Positions 7,569 to 16,286 of a DNA stretch of 64,000 nt are shown one piece after another. Below the pieces are notes generated by a model. It did no database searches and was not told where the DNA came from. It worked only from the letters and a program-made list of their open reading frames with translations. Location: the NCBI GenBank assembly GCA_017554745.1, contig JAFZHS010000007.1, positions 1 through 64,000 on the forward strand. Reading direction: 5' to 3'. Both the position numbers and the translations under genes were made by a program. This DNA comes from Clostridiales bacterium (GTDB lineage Bacteria; Bacillota; Clostridia; Saccharofermentanales; Saccharofermentanaceae). Positions within the stretch are counted from its first letter, which is position 1, and every line of letters starts with the position of its first letter.

Positions 7569-8417
7569 ATGAAAAAAGGATTGGTAATGGAAGGCGGATC
7601 CATGCGCGGACTTTTTACCGCGGGTGTCATGGATGTCTTCCTTGAGAACAACATAGTATTTGACGGCTCGATCGGCGTCTCTGCGGGCGCTGCTTTCGGC
7701 TGCAATTACAAGTCAAAGCAGATAGGAAGGGTGCTCCGATACACAAAGCGTTTCTGCAGATACTGGAAATTCTGCAGCGTCAGATCGTGGCTTTTTACCG
7801 GCAATATATTCGGTGCTGAATTCTGCTACTATGACATACCGTTCAAACTTGATGTTTTCGACTTCGATACGTTCAAGAATAATCCGATGGATTTCTACAT
7901 AGTTGCCACTGACGTAAGGACCGGCAAAGCGGTTTATCACAACATGAATGATTACGCCGATGACAACATTGAGTGGCTCAGAGCTTCAGCTTCCCTGCCG
8001 GCTTTGTCCAAGCCTGTTAAGATCGGTGATGCATTATATCTCGACGGCGGAATGGGAGACTCCATACCACTCGAATACATGCAGAAGAACGGTTATGAGA
8101 AGAACATCGTCATTCTCACACAGCCTGAAGGATTTGTGAAAGAACAGCTCAAGGTGCTGCCGCTCATCAAGTTATTTACGCATAAGCATCCGGCCGTAGC
8201 GCAGGCTCTTAAGAACAGACCTGATATGTACAATGCCCAGACGGCTTATGTTAAGGAATGCGAAGATAACGGAAACACTTTGGTGATAAGGCCCGAAGAA
8301 GCGTTAAACATCGGATCGAGAGTGAGTGACCCGGAAGAGCTCCAGAGGGTCTATGATATAGGCAGACAGACTGCTTTGAAGAGAATCGAAGAAGTAAAAT
8401 CATTTATGGCTGATTGA
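7569..8417 (+). CDS. Patatin-like phospholipase
   Basis: A 282-residue patatin-family serine hydrolase. The oxyanion loop is EGGSMRG (residues 8-14), the nucleophile is Ser38 in GVSAG, and the catalytic aspartate lies in DGGMGDSIP near residue 158. Bacterial members of this YjjU-like size class hydrolyse phospholipids or acyl esters in the cytoplasm; no signal peptide is present. It lies 14 bases after the HD hydrolase and 10 bases before the next GNAT, in one apparent operon. Confidence 0.9.
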   Translation: MKKGLVMEGGSMRGLFTAGVMDVFLENNIVFDGSIGVSAGAAFGCNYKSKQIGRVLRYTKRFCRYWKFCSVRSWLFTGNIFGAEFCYYDIPFKLDVFDFDTFKNNPMDFYIVATDVRTGKAVYHNMNDYADDNIEWLRASASLPALSKPVKIGDALYLDGGMGDSIPLEYMQKNGYEKNIVILTQPEGFVKEQLKVLPLIKLFTHKHPAVAQALKNRPDMYNAQTAYVKECEDNGNTLVIRPEEALNIGSRVSDPEELQRVYDIGRQTALKRIEEVKSFMAD

Positions 8418-8427
8418 GGAATCTGAC

Positions 8428-8883
8428 ATGGAATATTTAATTGCAAAAGCACGCGAAGAAGATCTTAAAGAGATTCTGGAACTTCAATACCTTGCCTATC
8501 AGAGTGAGGCTGCGCTTTTTGGCAACAAAGACATACCGCCTCTGAAGCAGACATTGGAAGAAGTGGTTGATGAATATAGCGCAGGTCTTGTGCTCAAAAT
8601 GACAGATGAGAATGACGTGATAATCGGCTCTGTACGCGCTCACGAGAAGGACGGCACTGTTTATATCGGCAAGCTGATGGTGCGTCCCGATCATCAGAAA
8701 AAAGGATACGGAAAAAGACTCCTGCTTGAAGTGGAGAAATACTATCCCGGCAAGCGTTATGAACTGTTTACAAGCACAAGAAGCATAGATAATATACGTT
8801 TATATCAATCGGCCGGATATAAAGAGTTTGAGCAGAAGGCAGTTGATGACGAACTTGTATTTGTATATATGGAGAAGGTTTAA
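8428..8883 (+). CDS. GNAT family N-acetyltransferase
   Basis: A 151-residue GNAT. YIGKLMVRPDHQKKGYGKRLL carries the acetyl-CoA-binding loop, and NIRLYQSAGYKEF is the C-terminal helix. Substrate unknown. Closely spaced between the patatin and methyltransferase genes. Confidence 0.85.
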   Translation: MEYLIAKAREEDLKEILELQYLAYQSEAALFGNKDIPPLKQTLEEVVDEYSAGLVLKMTDENDVIIGSVRAHEKDGTVYIGKLMVRPDHQKKGYGKRLLLEVEKYYPGKRYELFTSTRSIDNIRLYQSAGYKEFEQKAVDDELVFVYMEKV

Positions 8884-8888
8884 AACAG

Positions 8889-9515
8889 ATGCATAATCCT
8901 TGGGAAGACATCTCGCTTTCAGATTATGAGAATCACATGAGCCTTGATTCTGTTAAGCAGCTTCAGGCCATGAATTCCATAATGAAAGAACAGTTTGGGG
9001 CATATCCTGTCGATACGGCTATGGTATTGGGCATAGCAGGCGGCAACGGCCTTGAGCATGTCTCCAAAGACAAGTATAAGACTGTTTACGGTGTTGATAT
9101 CAATGCTGATTATCTGAAGACCGTAGAAACGCGTTACGGCGCCCTGAAAGGCGTTCTTAAATGTGTTAAGGCAGATATCATTAACGAATGGGACAAGCTC
9201 CCTGAGGCGCAGTTGGTGATCGCAAACCTGCTTATAGAATACGTAGGTTATGAAGCATTCATGAAGGCAATGATGCGGGTCCGCCCGCAGTATATTTCAT
9301 GTGTTATCCAAATAAATATAGATGAACATCAATGGGTCTCAGACTCGCCTTATCTTCATGCTTTTGACAGGCTTGATGAAGTGCACTGCCAGATGGAAGA
9401 TGAAGCTTTGACCAAGGCGATGGAAGAGACAGGTTACAGAAAGATACTGAGCGAGTCTTATCCGCTCCCGAACGGAAAGGCTTTGCTCAGACTCGATTAT
9501 TCAAAGGAGAATTAA
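8889..9515 (+). CDS. Class I SAM-dependent methyltransferase
   Basis: A 208-residue Rossmann methyltransferase: VLGIAGGNGLEHV is motif I (the E/DxGxGxG loop, here GIAGGNG), YGVDINADYL is the acidic motif II that binds the ribose of SAM, and VKADIINEW is motif III. The acceptor is not evident. It ends immediately before the next GNAT start; AGGAGA inside its last codons serves that gene. Confidence 0.8.
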   Translation: MHNPWEDISLSDYENHMSLDSVKQLQAMNSIMKEQFGAYPVDTAMVLGIAGGNGLEHVSKDKYKTVYGVDINADYLKTVETRYGALKGVLKCVKADIINEWDKLPEAQLVIANLLIEYVGYEAFMKAMMRVRPQYISCVIQINIDEHQWVSDSPYLHAFDRLDEVHCQMEDEALTKAMEETGYRKILSESYPLPNGKALLRLDYSKEN

Positions 9516-9986
9516 ATGATTATACGAAGAATAGAAGAAAGTGATGCAAAGGCCGTTTCTGACCTTATCAGAAAGACTATCAGCATCTCCAATAAGAAAG
9601 ATTATCCCGAAGATATTATGGACCAGCTGATCGAGATCGAGACGCCGGAGCATGTTCTGGAGAGGTCTTCATGGACACATTTTTATGTTGTCCTTGAAGG
9701 TGATGCTATCATCGGCTGCGGAGCGATCGGACCATATTGGGGCAAGGAAGATGAGAGCAGTCTTTTTACGATCTTCGTAGATCCCGACAAGCAGGGAAAA
9801 GGCATCGGAAGACTTATCATGAATACTCTCGAGAGCGATGAGTTTTTCCTCCGCGCAAAGCGCATAGAGATACCGGCATCTATAACAGGTGTACCTTTCT
9901 ATTTGAAGATGGGATATCATTATAAAGATGGTATTACTGAGCCAGACGAAGAGCATCTCATAAGGATGGAAAAGATAAGGCAGTAA
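9516..9986 (+). CDS. GNAT family N-acetyltransferase
   Basis: A 156-residue GNAT with FTIFVDPDKQGKGIGRLIM as its acetyl-CoA loop and GVPFYLKMGYHYKDG near the C-terminus. The ATG directly follows the methyltransferase TAA, with AGGAGA 5 bases upstream, so the pair is translationally coupled. A modification pathway using both SAM and acetyl-CoA is possible but unproven. Confidence 0.85.
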   Translation: MIIRRIEESDAKAVSDLIRKTISISNKKDYPEDIMDQLIEIETPEHVLERSSWTHFYVVLEGDAIIGCGAIGPYWGKEDESSLFTIFVDPDKQGKGIGRLIMNTLESDEFFLRAKRIEIPASITGVPFYLKMGYHYKDGITEPDEEHLIRMEKIRQ

Positions 9987-10010
9987 ATAAGGGAAAGGAA
10001 GGATAGAAAA

Positions 10011-10958
10011 ATGAAGATCAGGAAAGCTATTGCAGCAGTGCTCGTTCTCGCGTTTACCGGCGTGCTCGCAGGATGCAACAAGCAGGAAAAAGAAGAGATC
10101 ACGGGTGTCTTGGGTAATTACATTAGAGCAGTCGAGAAGTTCGACGCTGATGGCGTTCTATCACTTACTGATCTGAAAGAAGGCGATAGCGTTTACGATG
10201 AGTTAAGCCAAATCCTTGACCGTGATTATTATTCTGACACTGAACTTGAAGTTGTCGAGGCGGCCGCATCGACCATCACGATCATGCTCAGTGATGACAA
10301 GATCGACGTCAAGGGCAACGAAGCCACGGTCAGTGCATCTTACTATATCGCCGATTGGAAGAGCGCTGTTGACGAAGGCACCGGACCTGAAGACATTGTT
10401 GCGAGAATCAAGGATTCCAAAGAAAATATTACCGTCTCCGGCAAGATCAAGCTCGAGCTTATTGACGGCACATGGAAGATCACCGACCTCACAGATCTCG
10501 ACGAGGTTTTCGAATTCTGCAACGATTCGACATTAGCTCTGATATCCGCAAAGACCCCATTTAAAGTTGAAGAGTATTTTGGTCTTTCGGAAGCTGAGGT
10601 CAGAGCGATCCTCGAGAAATCCGGCATAGCTTATTCCATCGAATACGAGGTCAGAAGCGACGTCACCCCCGGTATCGTTATCAATCAGAACTTCCCGGAA
10701 GGCACAGAACTTTTAGAAACAGATAGTGTATTGTTCATTGTCACGATTTCCGTTGAGAGCGAGGAATTCACGCTCGGAGACTATTCGATGATGGATCACG
10801 CTTCTGTTTATGACATTCTTACCGGCTTCGGCTTTACAGTTGTCGAGTGTTCTGAACAGTCAGACTCGATCGTTCCCGGCTGCGTCATCAGAACCGAACC
10901 CGCCGCCGGCAGCGTGATTGAGCGCGGATCAACGATCACTGTGTATTATGCGGAGTGA
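10011..10958 (+). CDS. PASTA-domain lipoprotein
   Basis: A 315-residue lipoprotein: signal peptide with lipobox LAGC (Cys22), an NTF2-like or DUF-type region at about residues 30-175, and two PASTA repeats at about 180-250 (TPGIVINQNFPEGTEL) and 252-315 (VPGCVIRTEPAAGSVIERG). PASTA domains bind peptidoglycan or beta-lactam-like ligands, usually on PknB kinases or PBPs; here they stand alone on a lipid-anchored protein. A role in wall sensing is inferred. AAGGAAGGA precedes the ATG. Confidence 0.85.
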   Translation: MKIRKAIAAVLVLAFTGVLAGCNKQEKEEITGVLGNYIRAVEKFDADGVLSLTDLKEGDSVYDELSQILDRDYYSDTELEVVEAAASTITIMLSDDKIDVKGNEATVSASYYIADWKSAVDEGTGPEDIVARIKDSKENITVSGKIKLELIDGTWKITDLTDLDEVFEFCNDSTLALISAKTPFKVEEYFGLSEAEVRAILEKSGIAYSIEYEVRSDVTPGIVINQNFPEGTELLETDSVLFIVTISVESEEFTLGDYSMMDHASVYDILTGFGFTVVECSEQSDSIVPGCVIRTEPAAGSVIERGSTITVYYAE

Positions 10959-11014
10959 TTTGTGTTCTCCTGACCGGTAGCCGCTGCTGAAGATTGTTCC
11001 TTCTTTGCCACGTT

Positions 11015-12904
11015 TTACTTCTCCAGATACAGCAGGCCGAACGTGCCGTTTCCGCAGTTAACTGCGATGGCAGGGGAGGCCTGTTTGAAGTAGATAGCGT
11101 CAAACTTCATTTTCTTCTCGATCTGCGCTTTGATCCAGTCTGCTTCGCTCTTGTTAATGCCTACGTAGGTTACGAAGAGCATTCTCGTATCGATTGCTGA
11201 ACCCGCTGCAAGGATGGAGTTAATGTAGCTTCTCCACGCATTCTCGCGTGAACCGAAGTAAGTCATGCCTAAGCCCATCTTGCCCTTTTTGAGCTTGAGT
11301 ACGGGTCTTCCCATGAGTGATTTAACTACATTTGCGATTCCGTTGCTGACCTGGCCGGCACGTGCGAGGAAGTCGAGATTATCAACGATAAAGCTTGTAT
11401 GGATCTTCTTCTTGAGCTTCTCGAGAGCCTGGATGATCTCTTCTGCGCTCTTGCCTTCTTCAGCCATTCTGCAGGCCTCAAGGACCATGATGCCCTGACC
11501 GCTCGACAGGTGTGCCGAATCGATAACGAATACGTTATCGAATGATTTGGCAGCTTCCATGGCCGGTGCATATCCGCTGTTCTCTACCTTGCTTGAGATG
11601 GAGACATGGATAACGTTGTTCGCGTTTGTAAGCTGCTTTGCAAAGAATTCTTCGGCTTCCTTTATGGTAGGTCCCAAAGGCTTTACGGAGTGGTTAGGGT
11701 TTTCCATGTATCTGAGAACGCCGAGAGTCTCGATCTCCTTGCCGTCCTTGAAGATACCCTCAGCCGTAATTACTTTGTGTGGGAGGACTGCAATGCTGTA
11801 CTTCTTAAGCAATTCTGTAGGAAGATCCGCAACGCTCTCTGTAGTGATGACAACGCTCTTGCGCTGTCTGTTGGCATTCATCCAGGAGATCGTCTCTTCT
11901 GCGAGGTCAGTCCTGTGTCCTGTGATGTGGACGAGTTCTTTCGGCAGGAGCGTATAGAGTTCGTTCTCCAGCTCTTCGCCGCTTACAGGCTTGGGAAGAT
12001 AACCGTCGAAGCCTTCACGGGCATAAAGTGCTCTGTTCTCTTCATCGGCATTTGCAGTAAGGATTACGATACTTGTATCCCTGCATCGTCCGCCTGTCTG
12101 TTCCTTGATCTTGCGGCGGCACTCGATACCGTCCATCTCAGGCATGAGATGATCCATGAAGATGACGTCGTATCTGATGTTGAGAGTCTTACGGAGCGCT
12201 TCTGCGCCGCTTGTGACGGCATCTATCCTTACCTTCGTGTCGCGGAGAAGCTTGGATACGACCATGAGGTTAGCTTCGTTATCGTCGACAACAAGGATTC
12301 TTGCTTCAGGTGCTTCGAACTTCGGGATGTAGTCAGACTTCTTGCGCTCTCCTGCCTTTGTGAAATCGTATTCACCGACTCTGCCTTCGCGCTCTACTCT
12401 CTGCGGGATCTCAATGATGAATGTGGAGCCCTTTGTATAAACGCTGTTGACAGTGACCTTACCGCCCATGAGATCGACAAGCTGCTTAACGATGGAAAGG
12501 CCTAAGCCTGTACCTTCGATGTGCTTTGTGACCTTTTCATCTACACGCTTAAAAGCAGAGAAAAGATAAGGGATATCTTCAGTCTTAATGCCGATACCCG
12601 TATCAGTTACGGTGTAGATCATGTTGCAGTTCTTATCTTCTTTCATCTCGCACTGGACGGTAAGAGATACTGTGCCTTCCTTGGTGTATTTGATAGCGTT
12701 ATTGATTACGTTGATCAGGATCTGCTTGACTCTGACTTCGTCGCCGATGAGCTCAGCTGGAATGTCAGGTGATACATCGATATGGAATTCAAGCTTCTTT
12801 TCTTTCGCTCTTATCCATAACATGCCTACGATATCAGAGAGCATGTTGCCGGTGTGATAAGGCGCGTAGAGAAGCTGCATGCGTCCGGACTGGAACTTGG
12901 ACAT
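11015..12904 (-). CDS. Hybrid histidine kinase, C-terminal part: HATPase-REC-DegV fusion (frameshifted from upstream half)
   Basis: This frame continues the kinase begun in the frame at 12826-13737. From its first ATG, 629 residues hold an HATPase_c domain (VTDTGIGI and GTGLGLS, about 60-165), a receiver domain (acid pair VVDDN, phospho-acceptor in VIFMDHLMPEMDG, KP near 325) and, after a short linker, a full DegV domain (about 350-629: TTESVADLP, DSAHLSSGQG, ARAGQVSNG, GRPVLKLKKGK). DegV proteins bind fatty acids. Sister kinases nearby carry an Hpt domain at this position. Co-translation continues from upstream if the 12981 frameshift is corrected; the intact protein would be about 907 residues. 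Confidence 0.85.
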   Translation of the reverse strand: MSKFQSGRMQLLYAPYHTGNMLSDIVGMLWIRAKEKKLEFHIDVSPDIPAELIGDEVRVKQILINVINNAIKYTKEGTVSLTVQCEMKEDKNCNMIYTVTDTGIGIKTEDIPYLFSAFKRVDEKVTKHIEGTGLGLSIVKQLVDLMGGKVTVNSVYTKGSTFIIEIPQRVEREGRVGEYDFTKAGERKKSDYIPKFEAPEARILVVDDNEANLMVVSKLLRDTKVRIDAVTSGAEALRKTLNIRYDVIFMDHLMPEMDGIECRRKIKEQTGGRCRDTSIVILTANADEENRALYAREGFDGYLPKPVSGEELENELYTLLPKELVHITGHRTDLAEETISWMNANRQRKSVVITTESVADLPTELLKKYSIAVLPHKVITAEGIFKDGKEIETLGVLRYMENPNHSVKPLGPTIKEAEEFFAKQLTNANNVIHVSISSKVENSGYAPAMEAAKSFDNVFVIDSAHLSSGQGIMVLEACRMAEEGKSAEEIIQALEKLKKKIHTSFIVDNLDFLARAGQVSNGIANVVKSLMGRPVLKLKKGKMGLGMTYFGSRENAWRSYINSILAAGSAIDTRMLFVTYVGINKSEADWIKAQIEKKMKFDAIYFKQASPAIAVNCGNGTFGLLYLEK

Positions 12905-13737
12905 ATCGAGAATGTCATTGATGAGATTAAGCAGGAGCTTACCTGCGGCTTTGATGTTGGCAGCATCCTCTGCAACTTCCTACTGACGTCTTCTCTGAGG
13001 ATCATCTCGTTGAGGCCTATGATCGTATTGATAGGTGTTCTGATCTCGTGGCTCATGTTCGAGAAGAAACTGTTCTGGGCTTTGTTGAGCATCTCGATCT
13101 CGCTGTGCTGTTTTGCTGCAGTATTGAGCTGCTCATGGAGACGGTACCTTGTATAGAGCATCGTGACGCCCATTGCGATCTGGAAGACCGAGAATACGAT
13201 GAAGTTACCGAATCCTACTGTGTTATCTGTCAAACCGAATTGCGGTGCAATGTAGAACAGGAAGACCATTCCCGCATTTGATGCCAACGCAATGATCAGG
13301 TAGGTGATAGGACTGAGATATACGCTTAGAGGGACTATGAGCGACACCGTCATGAAGATAGTCGCGTCAAGCTCGACACGCATTACGAGATTAACGAATG
13401 CCAAAGCGATTGCCCAGGCGTACATGAGCAATGCCATAAACGCATTTGCCGTACTCACTATCTTAAATCTCTTCTCGTAGTCCTGCACCGCATATCTGGC
13501 TACCGCGCACCAGAAGATAACAACGACAAAAAGCACTGTGTAGCAGATGCGGTGATAAAAAGCTGTCTGGCCGAAGAATGAAGGTGTAGTAAATGAAAGT
13601 ATCATGAATACGATGCACATGACAAATGAGATCATGAGCATGACATGAGTAGGCTTCATTGAGGCGAGATACGCCAGCTTGACTGCTTCACGGTTATTCT
13701 TGGAGGGTCTGAAAAGATATCTTAATAAATTTCTCAT
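12826..13737 (-). CDS. Hybrid histidine kinase, N-terminal part: membrane sensor and HisKA (truncated by frameshift)
   Basis: Encodes about six membrane helices (residues about 31-195) and a HisKA dimerisation domain with the phospho-histidine at 230 (NMSHEIRTPIN). After residue 252 the frame runs into low-complexity out-of-frame sequence. Restoring one G on the coding strand between AGT and AGG (about 12981) gives DVSEEVAEDAANIK, which continues into the HATPase frame. The start ATG overlaps the stop of the upstream kinase (ATGA-type overlap), so it is the third gene of the operon. Whether the frameshift is real or an assembly error cannot be decided here. Confidence 0.8.
   Translation of the reverse strand: MRNLLRYLFRPSKNNREAVKLAYLASMKPTHVMLMISFVMCIVFMILSFTTPSFFGQTAFYHRICYTVLFVVVIFWCAVARYAVQDYEKRFKIVSTANAFMALLMYAWAIALAFVNLVMRVELDATIFMTVSLIVPLSVYLSPITYLIIALASNAGMVFLFYIAPQFGLTDNTVGFGNFIVFSVFQIAMGVTMLYTRYRLHEQLNTAAKQHSEIEMLNKAQNSFFSNMSHEIRTPINTIIGLNEMILREDVSRKLQRMLPTSKPQVSSCLISSMTFSICPSSSPDACSFSTRLITPATCSLIS
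12979..12984 (-). other. Single-base frameshift joining the two halves of the kinase-DegV gene
   Basis: On the minus strand the text GTCAGTAGGAAG should read GTCAGTGAGGAAG to keep the HisKA helix in frame. The next codons in the restored frame (EEVAEDAANIKAAG) fit the conserved helix that leads to DILDMSKFQSG. There is no slippery heptamer, so programmed frameshifting is unlikely. Confidence 0.8.
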
Positions 13738-16286
13738 CTTTCATATCCTCCTTCGTCTTCAGGCTCAAATTCAAAGACTTCATCGTCTTCGTCAGAACCA
13801 ACGTTTAATTTCTCTTTTATCTCGGCTGCATATCTGGAGTAGTCCATCATGACCTGGTCGTGATTATCCGTGATGAATTCTTCTTTTTGTTCCTTGGCAG
13901 CCATCTCAAGCGCTTTAGCTTCTTCAGAGAGATCCATAATGCCGATCATCTTCGAAGTGCTCTTGAGTGCGTGAACGATTATCTCGTAATTATGCCAGTC
14001 GTGTTCGTGGAAGAATTTCTTGAGTGAAGGGATCTTTTCAGAGGATTCATTAGCGAACTGGATCAGAAGTGATTTATAGAATTCCTGATCGCCGACGCAA
14101 TACTTGATGCCTGCGTCAGTATCGATTCCTATCTTTTTGAGCTTCGCGAAAACGTCCTCATCGCTTACCGCAGGCTCAGCCTTAACTTCTTCTGCCTCGG
14201 GTTCTTCCTCGATGTTGATATCGGCATATTTTTCTTCGTATGTGATAGCTGATTTAGGCAATACCTGCTTCAGTACACGCTCGAGTTCTTCTATCTCGAC
14301 AGGCTTGCTGACAAAGCCGTCGAAGCCTTCTGAGAGGAACATCTGCTTTGCCGAACTCATCGCGTTTGCAGTGAGCGCTACGATCGGAATCGAGCCGTTC
14401 AGACCGGATACATCGGTCCTTATTCTCTTCATTGCTTCGACGCCGTCCATGCCGCCCATCATGTGGTCCATGAAGATGATATCGAAGACTTTCTCGCGGC
14501 AGATATCGATGGATTCCTGACCTGAGGTTGCCGTTGCAACCTTCATGCCGTAACGTCTGAAGATGCTCTTTGCTACGACGAGGTTCATGGACTCATCGTC
14601 GACTACGAGAGCTCTTACGCCGTTGCATCTGAGCTTCTTATCGGCTTCCTTCTTATCATCGATCGTGGAGTTAAGAATGGATACAACAGGGAAGCAGTAG
14701 AAAGGCTTTTCAAGCACTCTGACTCTCGTATTTCTCGGAAGCACGATGTCTTCGTTTGCAACGACTGCGACGACCATGTCCTTTGCGAGTTTCTCGATTA
14801 ATTCCACATTGTCGTTATACTCTTCTTCTGCGATGAAGAGGTGAGTCATGTGAATGGAATCGTGCAGGAGCTTTAAGTTATCAACGTTGTTAACGCGGTG
14901 CATCTGGATGCCGAGGCCCTTAACGATATTAAGTACCATGGCGTTATAGTAATCTCTGACAGCAGGATTCGAGTATTTCTCGAAATGCAGATATGCGCCG
15001 AGCGTGAGCTGGTCGGGATGTGCGACGGACATGCAGCTCGTGGTATCAACGACCTTCTGGGGAAGACTTACATGGACTGTAGTACCTTCGTCAGGCTTGC
15101 TCTCGATGGTCATGAAGCCGCCTAAGAGAGCTACGAATCCTGAAGTAATGGCAAGGCCAAGGCCTAAGCCGCCGCCCATTCTGGAACGTCCGGAATCTGC
15201 CTGGTAGAAGCTGTCATAGACTCTCTCGAGTTCGTATTCGGACATGCCGATACCGGTATCTGTTACTTCGATGCAGAGGTTAACCCCGTACTCTTGTTCC
15301 TCGGCCGTGATCCTTACGTATACACCGCCTTTCTGCGTGTACTTGAGACCGTTGGAGATCAATGCCTTGAGGATCTTTTTAAGCTTGGCGACATCGGTAT
15401 TCATTACCGCGGGAATGGCGGGATCAACGTCGATGATGAGCTCTACGCTCTTGGCTTTGTATTGCTTTATCTCGGTAACGAGATCGTGAAGGACTGAAGA
15501 GAGCATGTAGTCTTCGTTGTTCCTTACTGCTTTCTTACGGTCGATCTCGGAATAGTCGAGGATATCGCTGATCTGCTCTGCGACTTTGCGTCCTGCGCTC
15601 CTTACGTTGATCATCTCATCGGTTATCTCTTTGTCGATGGATTTCTCGATGCAGATGCTCGTAAGACCAATGATCGCATTAACAGGTGTTCTGATCTCGT
15701 GTGAGACATTGGCGAGGAAGTCATTAAGACGTTCGGTAGCTTCAGTAAGCTGTGTGACTTCTTCCTTTGACTGATCGAGGATCTCGACCCATCTTTCGAT
15801 GATCCTTTTCGCGAACTGGCCGACGAATAATACCATGAAGTAGTGAAGTACGGTCCGGCTGATTACAAGCGCATCAAACTCATCGCCGTTTATTATGCTC
15901 ATTACTATGCCGTAAGTCATTGTCACAAGGAAAGTGAACTGGCACAGCGTGATGAGACTTCTCTTGCCGGTCATGGTGTAGATGACGATTACGGCGCACA
16001 TGACTAATGCGAGGTCGAACGTACTCGTAAGATGCGTGCCATAGAAGAAGTACGTGCACATCATGAGTATGGAGTATACCCAGATGCGCACAAAGTCAGG
16101 TGTATCGTGCTTTAAGTGGAGCACCCAGCAGACGATGTTGCTCGCGATGATCAGGAAGATCATCCAGGTCTCCCAGCCCATGACCAGCGACTCGGCAATA
16201 AGGATGCCCGAGAAGATCGTGTAGCTGATAAGAAGCGTCAGGTGTGAGGTTTGGAATAATTCATTGCAATCTTTCGTGTTAGTCAT
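13734..16286 (-). CDS. Hybrid sensor histidine kinase with REC and Hpt domains
   Basis: An 850-residue membrane kinase: about six helices (residues 14-160), HisKA with His196, HATPase (N-box SNGLKY near 311-316, VTDTGIGM, GGGLGLGLA), a degenerate receiver-like region (about 430-545), a true receiver with Asp607 (VVDDE, FMDHMMGGMDG, SKP) and an Hpt domain with His772 (HALKSTSK). The tail EDDEVFEFEPEDE is acidic and resembles the tail of the kinase at 60967. It overlaps the upstream regulator by 8 bases and the downstream kinase by 4, so the three are one operon. It can autophosphorylate and pass phosphate through REC to Hpt; the final acceptor is probably the two-REC regulator upstream. Confidence 0.92.
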   Translation of the reverse strand: MTNTKDCNELFQTSHLTLLISYTIFSGILIAESLVMGWETWMIFLIIASNIVCWVLHLKHDTPDFVRIWVYSILMMCTYFFYGTHLTSTFDLALVMCAVIVIYTMTGKRSLITLCQFTFLVTMTYGIVMSIINGDEFDALVISRTVLHYFMVLFVGQFAKRIIERWVEILDQSKEEVTQLTEATERLNDFLANVSHEIRTPVNAIIGLTSICIEKSIDKEITDEMINVRSAGRKVAEQISDILDYSEIDRKKAVRNNEDYMLSSVLHDLVTEIKQYKAKSVELIIDVDPAIPAVMNTDVAKLKKILKALISNGLKYTQKGGVYVRITAEEQEYGVNLCIEVTDTGIGMSEYELERVYDSFYQADSGRSRMGGGLGLGLAITSGFVALLGGFMTIESKPDEGTTVHVSLPQKVVDTTSCMSVAHPDQLTLGAYLHFEKYSNPAVRDYYNAMVLNIVKGLGIQMHRVNNVDNLKLLHDSIHMTHLFIAEEEYNDNVELIEKLAKDMVVAVVANEDIVLPRNTRVRVLEKPFYCFPVVSILNSTIDDKKEADKKLRCNGVRALVVDDESMNLVVAKSIFRRYGMKVATATSGQESIDICREKVFDIIFMDHMMGGMDGVEAMKRIRTDVSGLNGSIPIVALTANAMSSAKQMFLSEGFDGFVSKPVEIEELERVLKQVLPKSAITYEEKYADINIEEEPEAEEVKAEPAVSDEDVFAKLKKIGIDTDAGIKYCVGDQEFYKSLLIQFANESSEKIPSLKKFFHEHDWHNYEIIVHALKSTSKMIGIMDLSEEAKALEMAAKEQKEEFITDNHDQVMMDYSRYAAEIKEKLNVGSDEDDEVFEFEPEDEGGYER

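Noticed and set aside
11606..12505. Long plus-strand ORF (299 codons) opposite the kinase-DegV gene
   Set aside because: It is the antisense shadow of conserved HATPase/REC/DegV codons, has no ribosome site and no recognisable domain.
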